A stretch of 64,000 nt of DNA. It comes from Gnetum montanum. Lineage: Eukaryota > Streptophyta > Gnetopsida > Gnetales > Gnetaceae. Every line of letters starts with the position of its first letter. Positions within the stretch are counted from its first letter, which is position 1. The position numbers and the translations under genes are program-made. Shown here piece after piece: positions 33,776 to 44,171 of this stretch. The notes beneath the pieces are model-generated. The model was not told where the DNA came from, made no database searches, and saw only the letters and a list, made by a program, of their open reading frames with translations. The stretch is taken from positions 732,234 to 796,233 of the forward strand of contig MNCI01023742.1 in assembly GCA_015680685.1 (NCBI GenBank), written 5' to 3'.

Positions 33776-34440
33776 AATTAGGTTGTATAAAGTTATATTT
33801 TTCTATTTTAGTGCTTGGTTGACCTATGTGAGTGCATCTAGAAAATATTTTCATCATCATCTTGTTTGGTGGTTTTTATCTCCTCCATGTGTCCTAAGAG
33901 ATGAATCTCTTAAGGAGGAGACTTGCTTTTTGGTTAAGCAATGGACCTTTGAGCCTCGTTGTTTTCTTGTTGAGTGTGCATGTCTATCTTGATGGCCTAA
34001 GATGATGAGGCCATGGGGATGGCTGACAAGGGGGTAGGCTTAGGGGGACCTAGCTCTATGCATTCCCTAGCCATCCTATTGGCCAGATGCTCATCATGTG
34101 TCTTCAAGTGGCTCAGTCGCAATGCAGTCCCCACCACCAAACCCTAGGCAGATGGGGGATCCACATGTTTTGGCACCCTTATGATAAAAGGTGTTTGGGT
34201 TGTTGTTGCCACAACGTGCTATGGGGCCCTAACCACAAAGGGTTTCATGGGCACCCGAGGTGGTGCCTTGATGATAAAGGGGCTTGTGGCCTAGTTGACA
34301 TTGAGGCCCAAACATCACTAGAGGTTACACGAATCACAAACGGTTCATGTGTTGGCATGCTATCATCATTAACGCTGATAACATTAATGATACATCCTAC
34401 ACTGCTAGCGTTTAATGGTTCCTTATAGATTTTCATGGAC
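33776..34440 (-). pseudogene. gag-protease linker of element 2
   Basis: Decayed linker in the gag-pol direction with no recognised domain; matches the position of the other linkers. Short plus-strand frames here are chance. Confidence 0.4.
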
Positions 34441-35942
34441 TAGTTCTCCAGCCAAACAAGATTACTTTCATCAAGGACTAGTTTGCCTTGATCGATCATG
34501 CATTGAATGCCATCTTTCAATGCTAGGCATTAATTTGTGTCATGGTCATGCAACTGATGGTAGTTGTAGAACTAGTCCAATCTAAAATTCTTGGATACTA
34601 GAGGCTCATTGGGCATAGCCGCAAAAGGGTTTTGGAGGACCTCACAGTACCTCTTTTGGCACTTTCACCTATCCTCTACCATTTGGTTGTGCTAAATGCA
34701 ACCAACACTTAGCAGTTGGTCCAAAAGCTCTAATAGCTTGATTGGCAAAGGGGTGTATTTTGAGCAATCCTTATGCTCAAAGTCTAGCCTTGGGGAAGCT
34801 TTCCCCGTGGCCATTGATGATGCAAGTTGATTGATTCCTACATTTCCAAAACCTAACACTTTGCTATTATTGACTGGGGCCTTAGGTGCCTTGGCCACTT
34901 GCTTATTGTTGTTGGGTTTGGCTTCCTTAGCCACATCTACCATGGTGGTTGCTGTGGCCTTGCCCTTTTCTTTGTCTCTCTTTTCATGTGCATTTTTGTA
35001 GGCTACATAAGCCAATTCCCTATTGGCTACTACCGCATCCTATATGCTCTGTGTCTAAGAAAAAGCTTGGCTAAGAGAACATGGGGCTAAATAGTACAAA
35101 TTTGATTTAATGAAATCATTTACTACACCCTTAAAAATTTCTAGTATGTGGGTTATGAATCTCATTTAGGGAGTGCTCCAACGTTGTATGAATTTTTGCA
35201 CTAGTTCCAATGCTCCTTGTTTTACGTTCATTAGTTGGTCTAGCATGACCTCCAGCTTCAAGTTGTACTTGAAGTGGGTTATGAATTGGATTAGCAACTC
35301 CTCTAGAGTTGAGATGGAAGCTCTAGGAAGTGCACAATACTAGTTGAGTGCTTTACTAGTAAGAGACATGGAAAAAACGTAGATGATCACATGTGGCCAT
35401 GATTGCAATAGTAAGCACTCAGAATAGAAAGTCACTAAGTGAGTGTTGGGATCATCCTCATCATTGTACTTTGTTAACTAAGGAAGTTGGACCCCAGGAG
35501 GCAGTGTTAGTAGAGGAACCACAGGGCTAATGGGATCATCTTGGTAGAAGTCCATTACATGGACCACCTCTGAGTTGGCTACTTTAAGCTGCCTAAACTC
35601 TTCTGTGAGAGTTTGGATAAGTTGGAATATCTTGTCCAAACTTGGGGATGTTGCAGAGGGTTGCATTGGTTGTGCTGTTGGTGATGCCGTCAGAGTAGCC
35701 TAGAGCCCTGTAGTGGGTTGTGCCACCACATGTGATTCTTGGTACATTTTTTGCAGTGTATACTATGGTACGTGTGATAGTTGTACTATGGGTACAAATG
35801 TTGGGAACCACCACGTAGTTGAGGCTAGGGCTATTGTTGGTGGTGGGACCGAGATAGTAGGGATGATAGAAATGTGACTTGTGTGTGGCTACGATATGGA
35901 TATGATATGCACATACAACAGTGTTGGTGTCATAGATGCCAC
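34441..35942 (-). pseudogene. gag: gag of element 2
   Basis: Minus strand: a gag upstream region (about 35593-35942), MDFYQDDPISPVVPLLTLPP (near 35530), core helices (about 34990-35450), VAYVAYKNAHEKRDKEKGKA (about 34960-35015), LDFEHKDCSKYTPLPIKLLE and a decayed knuckle NYHQLHDHDT near 34540-34570. Matches 57291-58308 in element 4. Confidence 0.78.
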
Positions 35943-36062
35943 CGTTGGAGCTGGAGCTAACTACACTCAACACTTAGAAAAATTTGGGCAAAGTGCCACC
36001 ATTTTGACACTTAGCCACATTTGTAGTCGAGATGTTAAGACCCAAAATTTTGTGGTGTTTCA
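35943..36062 (-). repeat. Remnant of the 3' LTR of element 3 (last ~95-120 bp)
   Basis: Ends in GGTGGTGTTTCA-like sequence (36052-36062), matching the right ends of the element 4 LTRs (46042-46053), with TTTTGACACTTAG and GACCCAAAATTTTG before it. The rest of this LTR is missing where it meets the gag of element 2. Confidence 0.72.
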
Positions 36063-37085
36063 ATGTCCCCTCTTTATTGATGTCTGGAGGAGTGGCCCAA
36101 GAGATGTCGACAAAGAATTACAAAACACCACAGCAGACATGCCACCAACATCACTCATTGGTACAAGATCAAATGTCATTTTACCTTGCTCAAGAGTGCT
36201 ATGGGAATAAGCGTATGCTGAGAGACAAAGGGTATAGGCAATGCTAGAGAGATGAAATTTAAATAATGGAAATAAAATGCTAATAGTGGATCATGATGTA
36301 ATATACAAATTCAGCATAGCTGATAGTGACCATGGCATGAAGTGGCTTGCCCCTGAAACGTTGACCGCTCATAGAAGTACTCATGAGAGAGTCAAAGTCA
36401 ATCCAAGGTTGGGCCAATTATGAAACTGCAGCACTGTTAATTTGCTTGGAGATGTGTTTTGTTTTGATGTGACTACATCGCATCTATAAGATAGGTGTTT
36501 CCTCACAAGGATGAGTTGCATTACATCTGCCTAGGCTTTGATCAGCCAATAGAGGCTACCCATGGAATGAGTTGTGTTATATCCACCATGGGTTCTACAG
36601 TTGATGTGAAGAGAATGCTACATGCATCATAGTGTGTATGCATCTGAGGGATGTGTAATCATGAGTATGTGGGGGATGAGAGGATATTGGGATGAAGGAG
36701 TGGATGTGCATTCTTGAGTGGCTTAACTAGTCCAATCATGCACATCAAAGCAATGTGGCGACTTACTGCTGCAATGAGATGCATCTCTGCATGGCCACCT
36801 CTAAGGCTTTGTCCTACAAACACAACTTTAAGAAGACAAGAAAACCACACAACATGAAATGCCATATGTAAAGATGTTGCAAGTGCTAGATGCGAAGATG
36901 CTGTAAATGTGTCAAATGTTGTGCCAATTGCAAGTGCTTAGGAAACTAGTGAAAGTGCCAAGGTGATGATGTTGTGAGTCCTCTAAAGGTCGCACTAATG
37001 GTAGGTGCTCCAAAAGATCAGTAGAATGGTGGGAAGTGATGATGTTGTGAGTGCTCCCAAGGGTTTCACTAATGGAAAGTGCTTG
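36063..37085 (-). other. 3' UTR and polypurine tract of element 3
   Basis: On the minus strand AATAAAGAGGGGACAT (about 36063-36078) abuts the LTR. The block upstream of the tract (about 36085-36110) matches those of elements 1 and 4. The middle resembles 46054-47100 of element 4 (shared GTGTTTCCTC and GATGAGT phrases). No gene. Confidence 0.65.
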
Positions 37086-37325
37086 AATAGATCAGTAACA
37101 TGCCAATTTAAAGTCCTGGTAGACCGTGAACCCATTTTAAGGTCCTAGCAAATCATGATGTGCTGGTTTATAGTCCTAGCAGACTGTTGGATTCTAGTTT
37201 AATGTTGTAGTGAACAATGGATGTTGTGCCAGTTTAACATCATAACCCAAGGATGATATGTGCTAGTTTATAGTCATGGTGAACTACTTGTGCCAGTTTT
37301 TTATGTCATGGCGAATGAGTGCTTA
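37086..37325. repeat. Boundary repeat array, element 3, 3' UTR side
   Basis: About eight units such as CATTTTAAGGTCCTAGCAAA, GCCAGTTTAACATCATAACC and GCTAGTTTATAGTCATGGTG. The array ends at GCTTACCTTGCT, as does 47585-47905 in element 4, where integrase begins. Confidence 0.75.
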
Positions 37326-37560
37326 CCTTGCTTGTGTAAGGTGCAATGTTGCATGTGTAGTCATGTTGTGTGCTTGCAAGATCCTACAAAAATCAACTAG
37401 AAAAATAACATCAAGTGGCAATTATTGTAAATAGAGTTGAAATGCATGAATAAAAGGAAAGCAATGCAAAAAGTGATATTTTTAGTCCATTCTAGGCCAT
37501 GGGCTAGTTGAAGGCCTTTTGGGTCCTAGGATAGTTTAAGGGCTTTTTGGGGCATGTTTT
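37326..37560. other. Collapsed pol/antisense site of element 3
   Basis: Short linker: 37370-37485 resembles the sequence just upstream of the RT frame in element 2 (AAGATCCTACAAAAATCAAC against GAGATCCTCCAAAACAACCA). It is followed at about 37490-37555 by a repeat block (GGCCATGGGCTAGTTGAAGG, GATAGTTTAAGGGC) that leads into protease-side sequence. Both pol and the antisense gene are absent. Confidence 0.65.
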
Positions 37561-37899
37561 ATTTTTTATATTTTTATTTTTATGTGTTTTTAATTTTTTT
37601 CAAATGCAATGCATAAGCTAAGTGTATGGATGCATAAACAAAGTATAAATGCATAAACAAAGCAAAGTAGTGTGTAAACTAGGCAAGCAGGTGAAATGTA
37701 AATGCATGAAGAAATGCAACCCAAGCGAAAACCAAAAATGCATGGCCAATGGAGGCAAGGGGTAAGCAGGTGCTTAATGTGTTTTTGGGCAAGGAAAAGT
37801 CTTTATCATATAGTTGCTTCCTAATCAGGTGTGGATTAGGGGGCATGCAAGGCTTAGGATCCTTTGGGAGGCTATTGGCTTCAACAACTCATTTGAGTG

Positions 37900-38839
37900 T
37901 GTTAGTCTTATGCATTGCATTAGTTACTATAGATGTATCACCAAGAAACTCCACCTCTAATACTTGCTCCATGTCTATGTTGTGGATAGCTGGAGGGGAG
38001 GAATTATCATGGTGGATGATAACTTGACGACCTTCATATGGAAGAAGGATTTCTTGATGAATGGCAAAGGAGACAGCCCATAATTAGGCTAACCAAGGCC
38101 TTTCTAGGATCAGGTTGAAGCCTAGCATCTCCTCTATGACAATGAAATTTGCACTAGTGGGGAATTCCTCTCCTGCCACGAAGGATAAGTTGATTGTCCC
38201 CCTAACAGTGACACATGATCCATTAAAGGTGTTTATACACATGATTTTGGTTTGCTTGATTTCATCTGCTAGGCCTAGCTTGTTGTTGACAGAGTACAGT
38301 ACTACATTTGTTGCTGCACCATCATCAACATGCACTCTACAAATGGTGCACTACCCAAAACATATGCTAATGGACAATGGAGCTATAGTGACCTCTCCTT
38401 GTTTAGGGTTAACTTTGACTGCATTGTCACGAAAGGCTAGGGATGTTGAACTCGATTCCTAGGGTGTAGCAGGTAACATCATTGCACGGATGGATGCCTC
38501 ATCTATAGGGATGTCCTCTATAATAGGAATGGAGGCCAACATTTGAGCGAAGGCTTGGCGGTGAGTGGATGAGGTCATAACTAGGTCACATAAGCTAAAC
38601 ATTGTGTTCTTTTTCTTGAATGTTTGTTTCACCTGGGTTAGTGCAGCTATGAAGTCCTTGTTGTCAACCATTGTATTGGCCTTGACTCCTTCCATGGAAC
38701 TTGAGAGATAGATCTCTCGTGAAGGGGACTTGGACTTGAGTTTCTTGGCGTACTTAGGGGCAAGGACACCAGTGTCCAGTTGTTGCTTACTAGTTGTGGC
38801 CTTTGCTTTGGGCATAGGGGTCATGAGGCACTCATTCAT
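37900..38839 (-). pseudogene. Aspartic protease domain of element 3
   Basis: Minus strand: pre-protease (FSLCDLVMTSSTHRQAFAQM, in 38459-38839), then CRVHVDDGAATNVVLYSVNN (about 38285-38345), INTFNGSCVTVRG, ANFIVIEEMLGFNLILERPW, HQEILLPYEGRQVIIHHDN, and an acidic tail to about 37900. The DDG signature is intact; the GR hallmark has become ER. Confidence 0.82.
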
Positions 38840-39340
38840 CTTCTTGTGTTACCATTTGGTAGGCCTACCTAGGTTACTAATGGGGTCAACCCTTGAAGGA
38901 CGATGGATTTAGACATTGCCCATTATTGGGCTTCAGGTAGGTGAGGGGCCATCACATTATGACATCCTTATGATAAAGGGTGGCTTAGCAGTGGTTGCAA
39001 GGCCAACTTGTTGTGGCACCTTGATGATGAAAGGTCACCTAATGATTGTTGTTGTTGCATCATGCCAATTTAACATCTTAGTAGATGATTGCTGTGGAAC
39101 CTTGACCACAAAGGATGTTGTGGCTGCCCGAGGTGGCACTTTGATAATGAAGGGAGACCTCTTACTTGTAGAGGTTGAGGGGAGCCTTGCCTTGTTAGGA
39201 GGCACATGGATCACAAAAGGTTATTGCATAGGTTTGGGCTTTCCACCTATGCTAATGGAGTTTATGACATAGGAAACGTCATCTACGTTGGATTGGCTTG
39301 CTATGTCTAGCACTAGTTGGCCACGTTCTATCATTCTTTG
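38840..39340 (-). pseudogene. gag-protease linker of element 3
   Basis: Low-complexity linker. At about 39060-39095 it contains one unit of the boundary-repeat family (CCAATTTAACATCTTAGTAG), an unusual position inside what should be coding sequence. Confidence 0.5.
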
Positions 39341-40450
39341 CAGGTCATTCTACAAAGCATGACAATTGTCCATACTATGACCAGAAAATTGGTGGTAATG
39401 ATAGTATTGGTCTAGCTTGAAGTGTTGTGGAACTGGGGGCTCGTTTGGTACTTCTGAGGCAAGGTTCCTAAGTAGTTTGCAGTACCTATCATGTTTTTGG
39501 TGAGCAATCTCTTTTATGTGTTTGTATTGAATTTTCCTAACTTTCAGGAGTTGCTCCAATATTTTAGAGGGTTTCATCAGTAGCGATGTATACCTCGAAT
39601 GATCCTTGCACTCAAAGTTGGTCCTTGGGGTAGCCCCTATCAATGTAGGTGAGTTGACATCAGAGTTGGCGGTTTTATTAGCTAGGAACCTAGGCTATTT
39701 AGCTATCGGACCTGGCTGGTTCCTTTTGTACTTGTAGCCACTATTTCCACTGTTGTGTTTTGCTTGCAAGCATGTTGGTTTCTATAGGCCACGCAAGCTT
39801 GGTTATTGCTAGCTTGCACTGCTTCCTCTATGCCTTTTGTTTGGGCAAAGGCTTGGCTAAGAGACTTTAGGGCTAGATAATATAGTTTGGACTTGATGAA
39901 GTTATTCACTGCATTCTTAAAGATGGCCAGTAGGTGTGTCTCTACTAGGGGTTCATGCATTTCACTCAATGCAACATTTCAACGTTGGAGAAATTTTGGC
40001 ATGAGCTCTAGAGGGCCCTACTTAACCTGAATGAGCTAGTCAAGGATTACTTCAGGCTTTAGGTTGTACCTGAAGCATATCACAAACTAGCCTATGAGAT
40101 CCTCCAAAGAGGATATTGAGGCCTTGGATAGCATGTGATACCAGTCTAAGGCCTTGCAAGTGACTGACATGAGAAACATGTGCATGATGGTGTGTGCCTA
40201 GGCTTGAAGGAGTAGGCACTCAGATCAAAATGTGACCAAGTGTGCATTAGGATCTCCTTCACCATTGTACTTGGTGAATTGAGGCATCTGGACCCTAGTT
40301 GTGAGAGTTAGGGTGGTATTGTAGGACTTATGGGATCATCTTAGTAGAATTCTACCACCTTGATAGTGTCTAAGGAGGTAGCCTTAAGTCAGTTAATCTC
40401 CTCCATCAAGCTTTGAATCAGCTGGAATGCTTGATCCAAGCTTGGGGATG
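39341..40450 (-). pseudogene. gag: gag core of element 3
   Basis: Minus strand: frames at 39703-39969 (PLVETHLLAIFKNAVNNFIK, KSLSQAFAQTKGIEEAVQAS) and 39350-39643 (TNFECKDHSRYTSLLMKPSK, then HYHQFSGHSMDNC, the best-preserved knuckle Cys in the window). The upstream core reaches about 40400 with stops. Confidence 0.8.
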
Positions 40451-41231
40451 TGCCAGCTGGTTGCATTAGTTGGGCTTGTGTTGGTTTCATAGCATAGGGT
40501 TGAATTGTTAGTTATGGAGTTTGCCAATTTAACATCTTAGCGGATGGTCATTGCTAGTTTAATGTCGTAGTGGACGAGCATTGCTAGTTTAATGTCATAG
40601 AGGATAGTTGTTGATGTGTTGGCTAAGTGATGCATGCGATGATCGACGTAGGCCACACATGAGTGGGTTGGACGAACATCACAAATGCTAATGAGATAGG
40701 TAGGACATAGGATGCCTAAGTTATCTAGGGCTAGGAAGTGGCTCTTGTGTGAGAATAGCACTGGAAAAATGTAATAGTTTCTTATGAGGAAGGCTGCATT
40801 GGCATGGTCACCACCTCAGACAGGATGGATGGACCAAACCAAGGAGAGGCTACACTAGAGAGTGGTTGTTGGAAGATGGTGTAGAGGGGGCTCTCATGTT
40901 TGAAGTAGGCCTCGAACTCATCTTCCTCCTTCTATGAACCTTCCTCGTAGGTTTTCCTTACATCATGTTTGATTGCACAGATGAGTTGGGACAAAAACTA
41001 GTGGTAGGACTCTATGAGTGGGATTATGTCAAACGAGGGGTTGTATTCCCATCCATCCTAATGGACTCATTTGTAGTCCTATTTTGCCTCTAGGTCAAGG
41101 TGATCCTAGTAATCCTACTTGGATTTTGGTACAAACAAAATTGTATTGTTCATGGCTTAGCATGGCACACTTTAAGTGGATTCTGGTATCAAACATGTTA
41201 GAAATTGACATGGAGGATTGATTTGGATTCA
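40451..41231 (-). pseudogene. gag: gag N-terminal region of element 3, with embedded boundary repeats
   Basis: Starts at ATG 41231 on the minus strand (MNPNQSSMSISNMFDTRIHL, then HEQYNFVCTKIQVG). About 40520-40612 is occupied by three boundary-repeat units (GCTAGTTTAATGTCGTAGTG), so the array family has invaded or expanded inside gag in this element. Confidence 0.6.
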
Positions 41232-41264
41232 TGTTCATAGATTCAGTAGCGAAAGTTGTTGTTC

Positions 41265-41575
41265 ACAAAAAATAGGTAACTCTAAAAACTGCAAAAAAAA
41301 TGACTAAGTCTGCCAATAGCAGAAAAATGGCTAAGTATAAAAATGTAGGGAAATGGCTAAGTGTAAAAATGCAAAAAAAATGGCTAAGTATAGAAATTCC
41401 AAAAAATTGATTAAGTGTAAAACTATAGAAAATTTGGCTAAGTATGACAATGCAGAAAAAATGCTAACTGTGAAAATGCAGAAAAAATGCTAAGTGTGAA
41501 AATGCAAAAAAAATGCTAAGTGTAAGAATGCACAAAAAATGCTAGGTATGAAAGTTGTTGAAAATGGCTAACTTT
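41265..41575 (-). repeat. Leader tandem repeat of element 3 (~28 bp x ~11)
   Basis: Between gag and the PBS, units of the form AAAAATGGCTAAGTRTAAAA repeat about eleven times with small changes. Element 4 has only about two such units at 59019-59090 in the same place. Confidence 0.75.
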
Positions 41576-41675
41576 GGTGCTACGCTTGCTACACTAGAGC
41601 TTTCCATGTTCTGAGAACTTAAGCATCCAAAGTTTTGGTTAAGTCTCAATCAAAAAATGAAGAAGGAAATGGCGA

Positions 41676-41694
41676 GGCCCTCCTTCTAGCACCA
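41676..41694 (-). other. Primer-binding site of element 3
   Basis: Its reverse complement is TGGTGCTAGAAGGAGGGCC, identical to 7205-7223 of element 1, and lies five bases from the LTR border. Confidence 0.75.
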
Positions 41695-41699
41695 AAAAC

Positions 41700-43287
41700 T
41701 GTGACATCCAAAAATGTCGGTGGCTAGAACATTGAGAGGTATATGGGCATACAACCTAACCTCGAATCCATGTGAGGGCTGTGCTAGGAAATGGAAACGA
41801 GATGCCCTGAATGATCTTGTCAATCAGATAGGGACTTACATGGTGTTAAAATGACCATGTGTGAGAAGACTTTGTACTATGTTACACGTAGGCATCGGGT
41901 CTGGCTAAGCTAGAGCATAGTAGGGTGTCCTGGCTTGAGAACAGTGACATGAACATGCAAATATGTATGAAAAAGTGAGAAAATACAAGTGTTATGCTAA
42001 ATGCCAAAGAAAAATGCTTGAGAAATGCAATAGAATTTGAGAATAGCAATGCACCACCCCAAAAGAGGGAGTGTAGCTAATTCACAAAGGGTCTCAAAAG
42101 GTACACCATGTACAATAGGCATAGTGGGAGCATAGTCATGGCATCGGTGGTGTCAGGCTATGAAGTGCTTCTCACTATGATGAACTTTGTCTACTGGGTT
42201 GGTAGCCACGCTGTACTATGTGATATTCTACAAGGCTACTATGTATCGTGCGATGTAGCTATGCCTCTTTGCCTGTGTGTTGTGCTTTGGATCTCATTTT
42301 CCTATGGAGATGTGTGTCAAGATGTCAAAGTGCCAAATGCCAAATGAAAGTGCCAACTATCCCACTAGTAAAAAATGGAAGTCCACCCCTTAACATTAGG
42401 ATGCAGGGGTACTTATAGGGCTAAGGTTAGTCCAAAATGTGGATTAGGTGCCACAAGGTAGTGCAATGGATGGGACCATGAGAAAAATTCAGAAACTTTT
42501 CCAAGTCTAGAGGTGACCAAAAAAAGTTTAAAAAAAATTCTAACTCTAGCAACTATGCTCATCTTGTGTTACGTGTAGGACACGGGATGCTGACTACTAG
42601 GCTTGTCCCATGTTACGTGTGGGACACAAAATGCTGGTTGCTAGGCTCATCTCATGTTATGTGCAGGACACACGACATTGGCTACTAGGCTCATCCCATG
42701 TTATGTGTGGGACATGGAACACTGGCTGCTACACTCATCCCATGTTATGTGCGAGACATGGGACACTGGCTGCTACGCTCATCCCATGTTATGTGCAAGA
42801 CACAGGATGCTGGCTATTATCCTTGTGCCATGTTATGTGTAGGACATGGGATGCTAGCTGCTACGCTCGTCCTATGTTACGTACATGACATAGAATACTT
42901 CTCAATGTCAAGTTGTCTACGCTACAAAATGTAGCAAAGCATAGCATGAATACTTAGTGAAATTTTGACTTTCCATGCCTGTCACGCTATCTACGCAGCA
43001 CAATGTAGTAGAGTGTAGCATGAAAAATTTGTCAAATTTTCATGAAATCTACAATGTTCCTTCATGGTACACTAACCATGCTCTGTGGCATAGTTGGATA
43101 AGTAGCCTTAAAAGTTGGAAAATGTGCCAAATGTGTATTCTATGTCGAGCTAGCTTGACAAATCCTTTTCCAACACTTAGGCAAAACTGGGCACTTGAAT
43201 CTATGTTACGCTTTTGCTATGCTACACAGTGTAGCACCAACACTTAGAAAAAATTTAATAAGTTTTGACACTTAGACAAATCTGTAG
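41700..43287 (-). repeat. 5' LTR of element 3, truncated
   Basis: Begins TGTGACATCC like the LTRs of element 4 and follows them through to GACACTTAGACAAATCTG (about 43285). The expected last ~40 bp (ending TGTTTCA) are missing, and polygalacturonase exon sequence begins. A TATA-like box on the minus strand lies at about 42410-42419 (CTATAAGTAC). Confidence 0.78.
42537..42900 (-). repeat. 44-bp tandem array in the LTR of element 3
   Basis: About eight copies of a unit of roughly 44-45 bp containing CTCATCCCATGTTATGTGCG and GACATGGGACACTGGCTGCT. It lies upstream of the minus-strand TATA box, so in the U3 enhancer region. The LTRs of element 4 lack it. The overlapping Cys/His-rich frames are shadows. 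Confidence 0.85.
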
Positions 43288-44063
43288 AAAGTGCAATCGT
43301 GGGTGGGTGGTTATGGCAATATTTAATCTTTTTCCTATCATAGTAGAAATGATCTATGATTACAAGGTTCATGGTGTGTTTTTGGGAGGCTTTAAGCTTT
43401 CTTCTATCATAGTAAAAATGACCTATCATTATAGGGTCCTACACATTTGTCATTTCAATGTTCTGAAACACCACTCTAGATGCAAGCTCTCTTACTCCCT
43501 ACACCAGCAAAAATATTCATCTCTAATATGCATTAGTTGTTTGGATAATAAAAACTCAATGGATAGTAGTACTATTAAACTTGAGACAAGGTCATCAGTC
43601 ACATCAAAAAGATAAATCAAGATGATGGATTCATGTAACTCAGTATCAAGAAAGATATATAAAGGATTAAACTATTACTTGATCATTAATCCTCCTAGGA
43701 CCCTACATTATAGAAATGAACACTAAACTTCACAGTGATGAAACTTCTAAAAGATTATCATTAAAAAGCTTAATATTCATCTTGCTAAAAGGGCCTACAA
43801 ATTCCTATAGGGGAGGAAAATCCTAAACTACCAAAAGAGACCTATATAATGAATCTCATAAGATCATAGATAATGTAGAAAATCCTAACATCTCTTTGAG
43901 TAGCTACTTCCAAGGTAGAAAAGATACATATGATATGAAATTTACAAACTTTACCTACCATGTTTTGATGCTAACTTCATTAGAGGCATCATGGAGTGTA
44001 GCACCATTCCCTAATGCTTCTATAACTTAATCCTTTGACTTGTCTTTCCCAAGGCATCCAATG
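43288..44063 (-). pseudogene. Polygalacturonase pseudogene, 3' part (two exons)
   Basis: Minus strand. Exon complement(43955-44063) starts by completing a Ser codon, then IGCLGKDKSKD, stop, VIEALGNGATLHDASNEVSI and KTW-stop. This is the family stretch SIGSLG...RIKTWQ, with the active-site Arg of RIK replaced by Ser. Exon complement(43288-43498) reads ASRVVFQNIEMTNV, stop, DPIMIGHFYYD. A duplicated IIDHFYYD and CHNHPPTIALS follow, as in the FQNI...NPIIIDQ...C segment of polygalacturonases. The exon is cut by the LTR of element 3. Exon phases fit the 5' part at 61461-63125, 17 kb away across element 4. Confidence 0.85.
43325..43440 (-). repeat. Imperfect tandem duplication inside the last polygalacturonase exon
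   Basis: Two copies of about 40 bp (TAATGATAGGTCATTTTTAC and TAATCATAGATCATTTCTAC, minus strand), about 70 bp apart, each encoding I(I/M)(G/D)HFYYDR. Only one is expected in this family. Confidence 0.7.
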
Positions 44064-44166
44064 CTGAGAAATCAAAAACATATTGCCCTATTAGCTGAAA
44101 AATGTACCAACTCTATCATCCTCTAAGATCTACTACTATTCTAACATAAATTTCAAGATAAAAAAA

Positions 44167-44171
44167 ATGAG
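44167..44171. repeat. Target-site duplication ATGAG (left)
   Basis: Immediately before the left LTR of element 4; repeated exactly at 61275-61279 after the right LTR. Confidence 0.9.

Larger units (their letters stand above)
27467..35942 (-). mobile_element. Element 2: LTR-less internal fragment (RT N-terminus, AS gene, protease, gag)
   Basis: Collinear with 50894-58308 of element 4 at an estimated 93-95% identity, apart from a few deletions. It lacks LTRs, integrase and most of RT. Relative to element 4 it has lost about 0.94 kb (the equivalent of 54815-55757, inside the antisense gene) but keeps about 1.6 kb of protease/gag that element 4 lost. The two copies share in-frame stops. Confidence 0.82.
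35943..43287 (-). mobile_element. Element 3: non-autonomous relative without pol and without the antisense gene
   Basis: Minus-strand element: 5' LTR 41700-43287 (truncated), PBS 41676-41694, leader repeats, gag, protease, short repeat blocks, 3' UTR, PPT, 3' LTR remnant. Where elements 1 and 4 have about 9 kb of antisense gene and pol, it has only about 0.25 kb between 37320 and 37560. That stretch contains the integrase-side array end, a linker matching the sequence before the RT frame in element 2, and a fused GGCC repeat. It would need proteins in trans to move. Confidence 0.78.

Noticed and set aside
42610-42934. Three overlapping Cys/His/Trp-rich ORFs of 62-92 residues
   Set aside because: They are translations of the 44-bp tandem array in an LTR, open because the unit length is close to a multiple of three and lacks stops.
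43288-44171. Unique intergenic DNA between two retrotransposons
   Set aside because: Reading the minus strand shows two polygalacturonase exons with proper splice sites.
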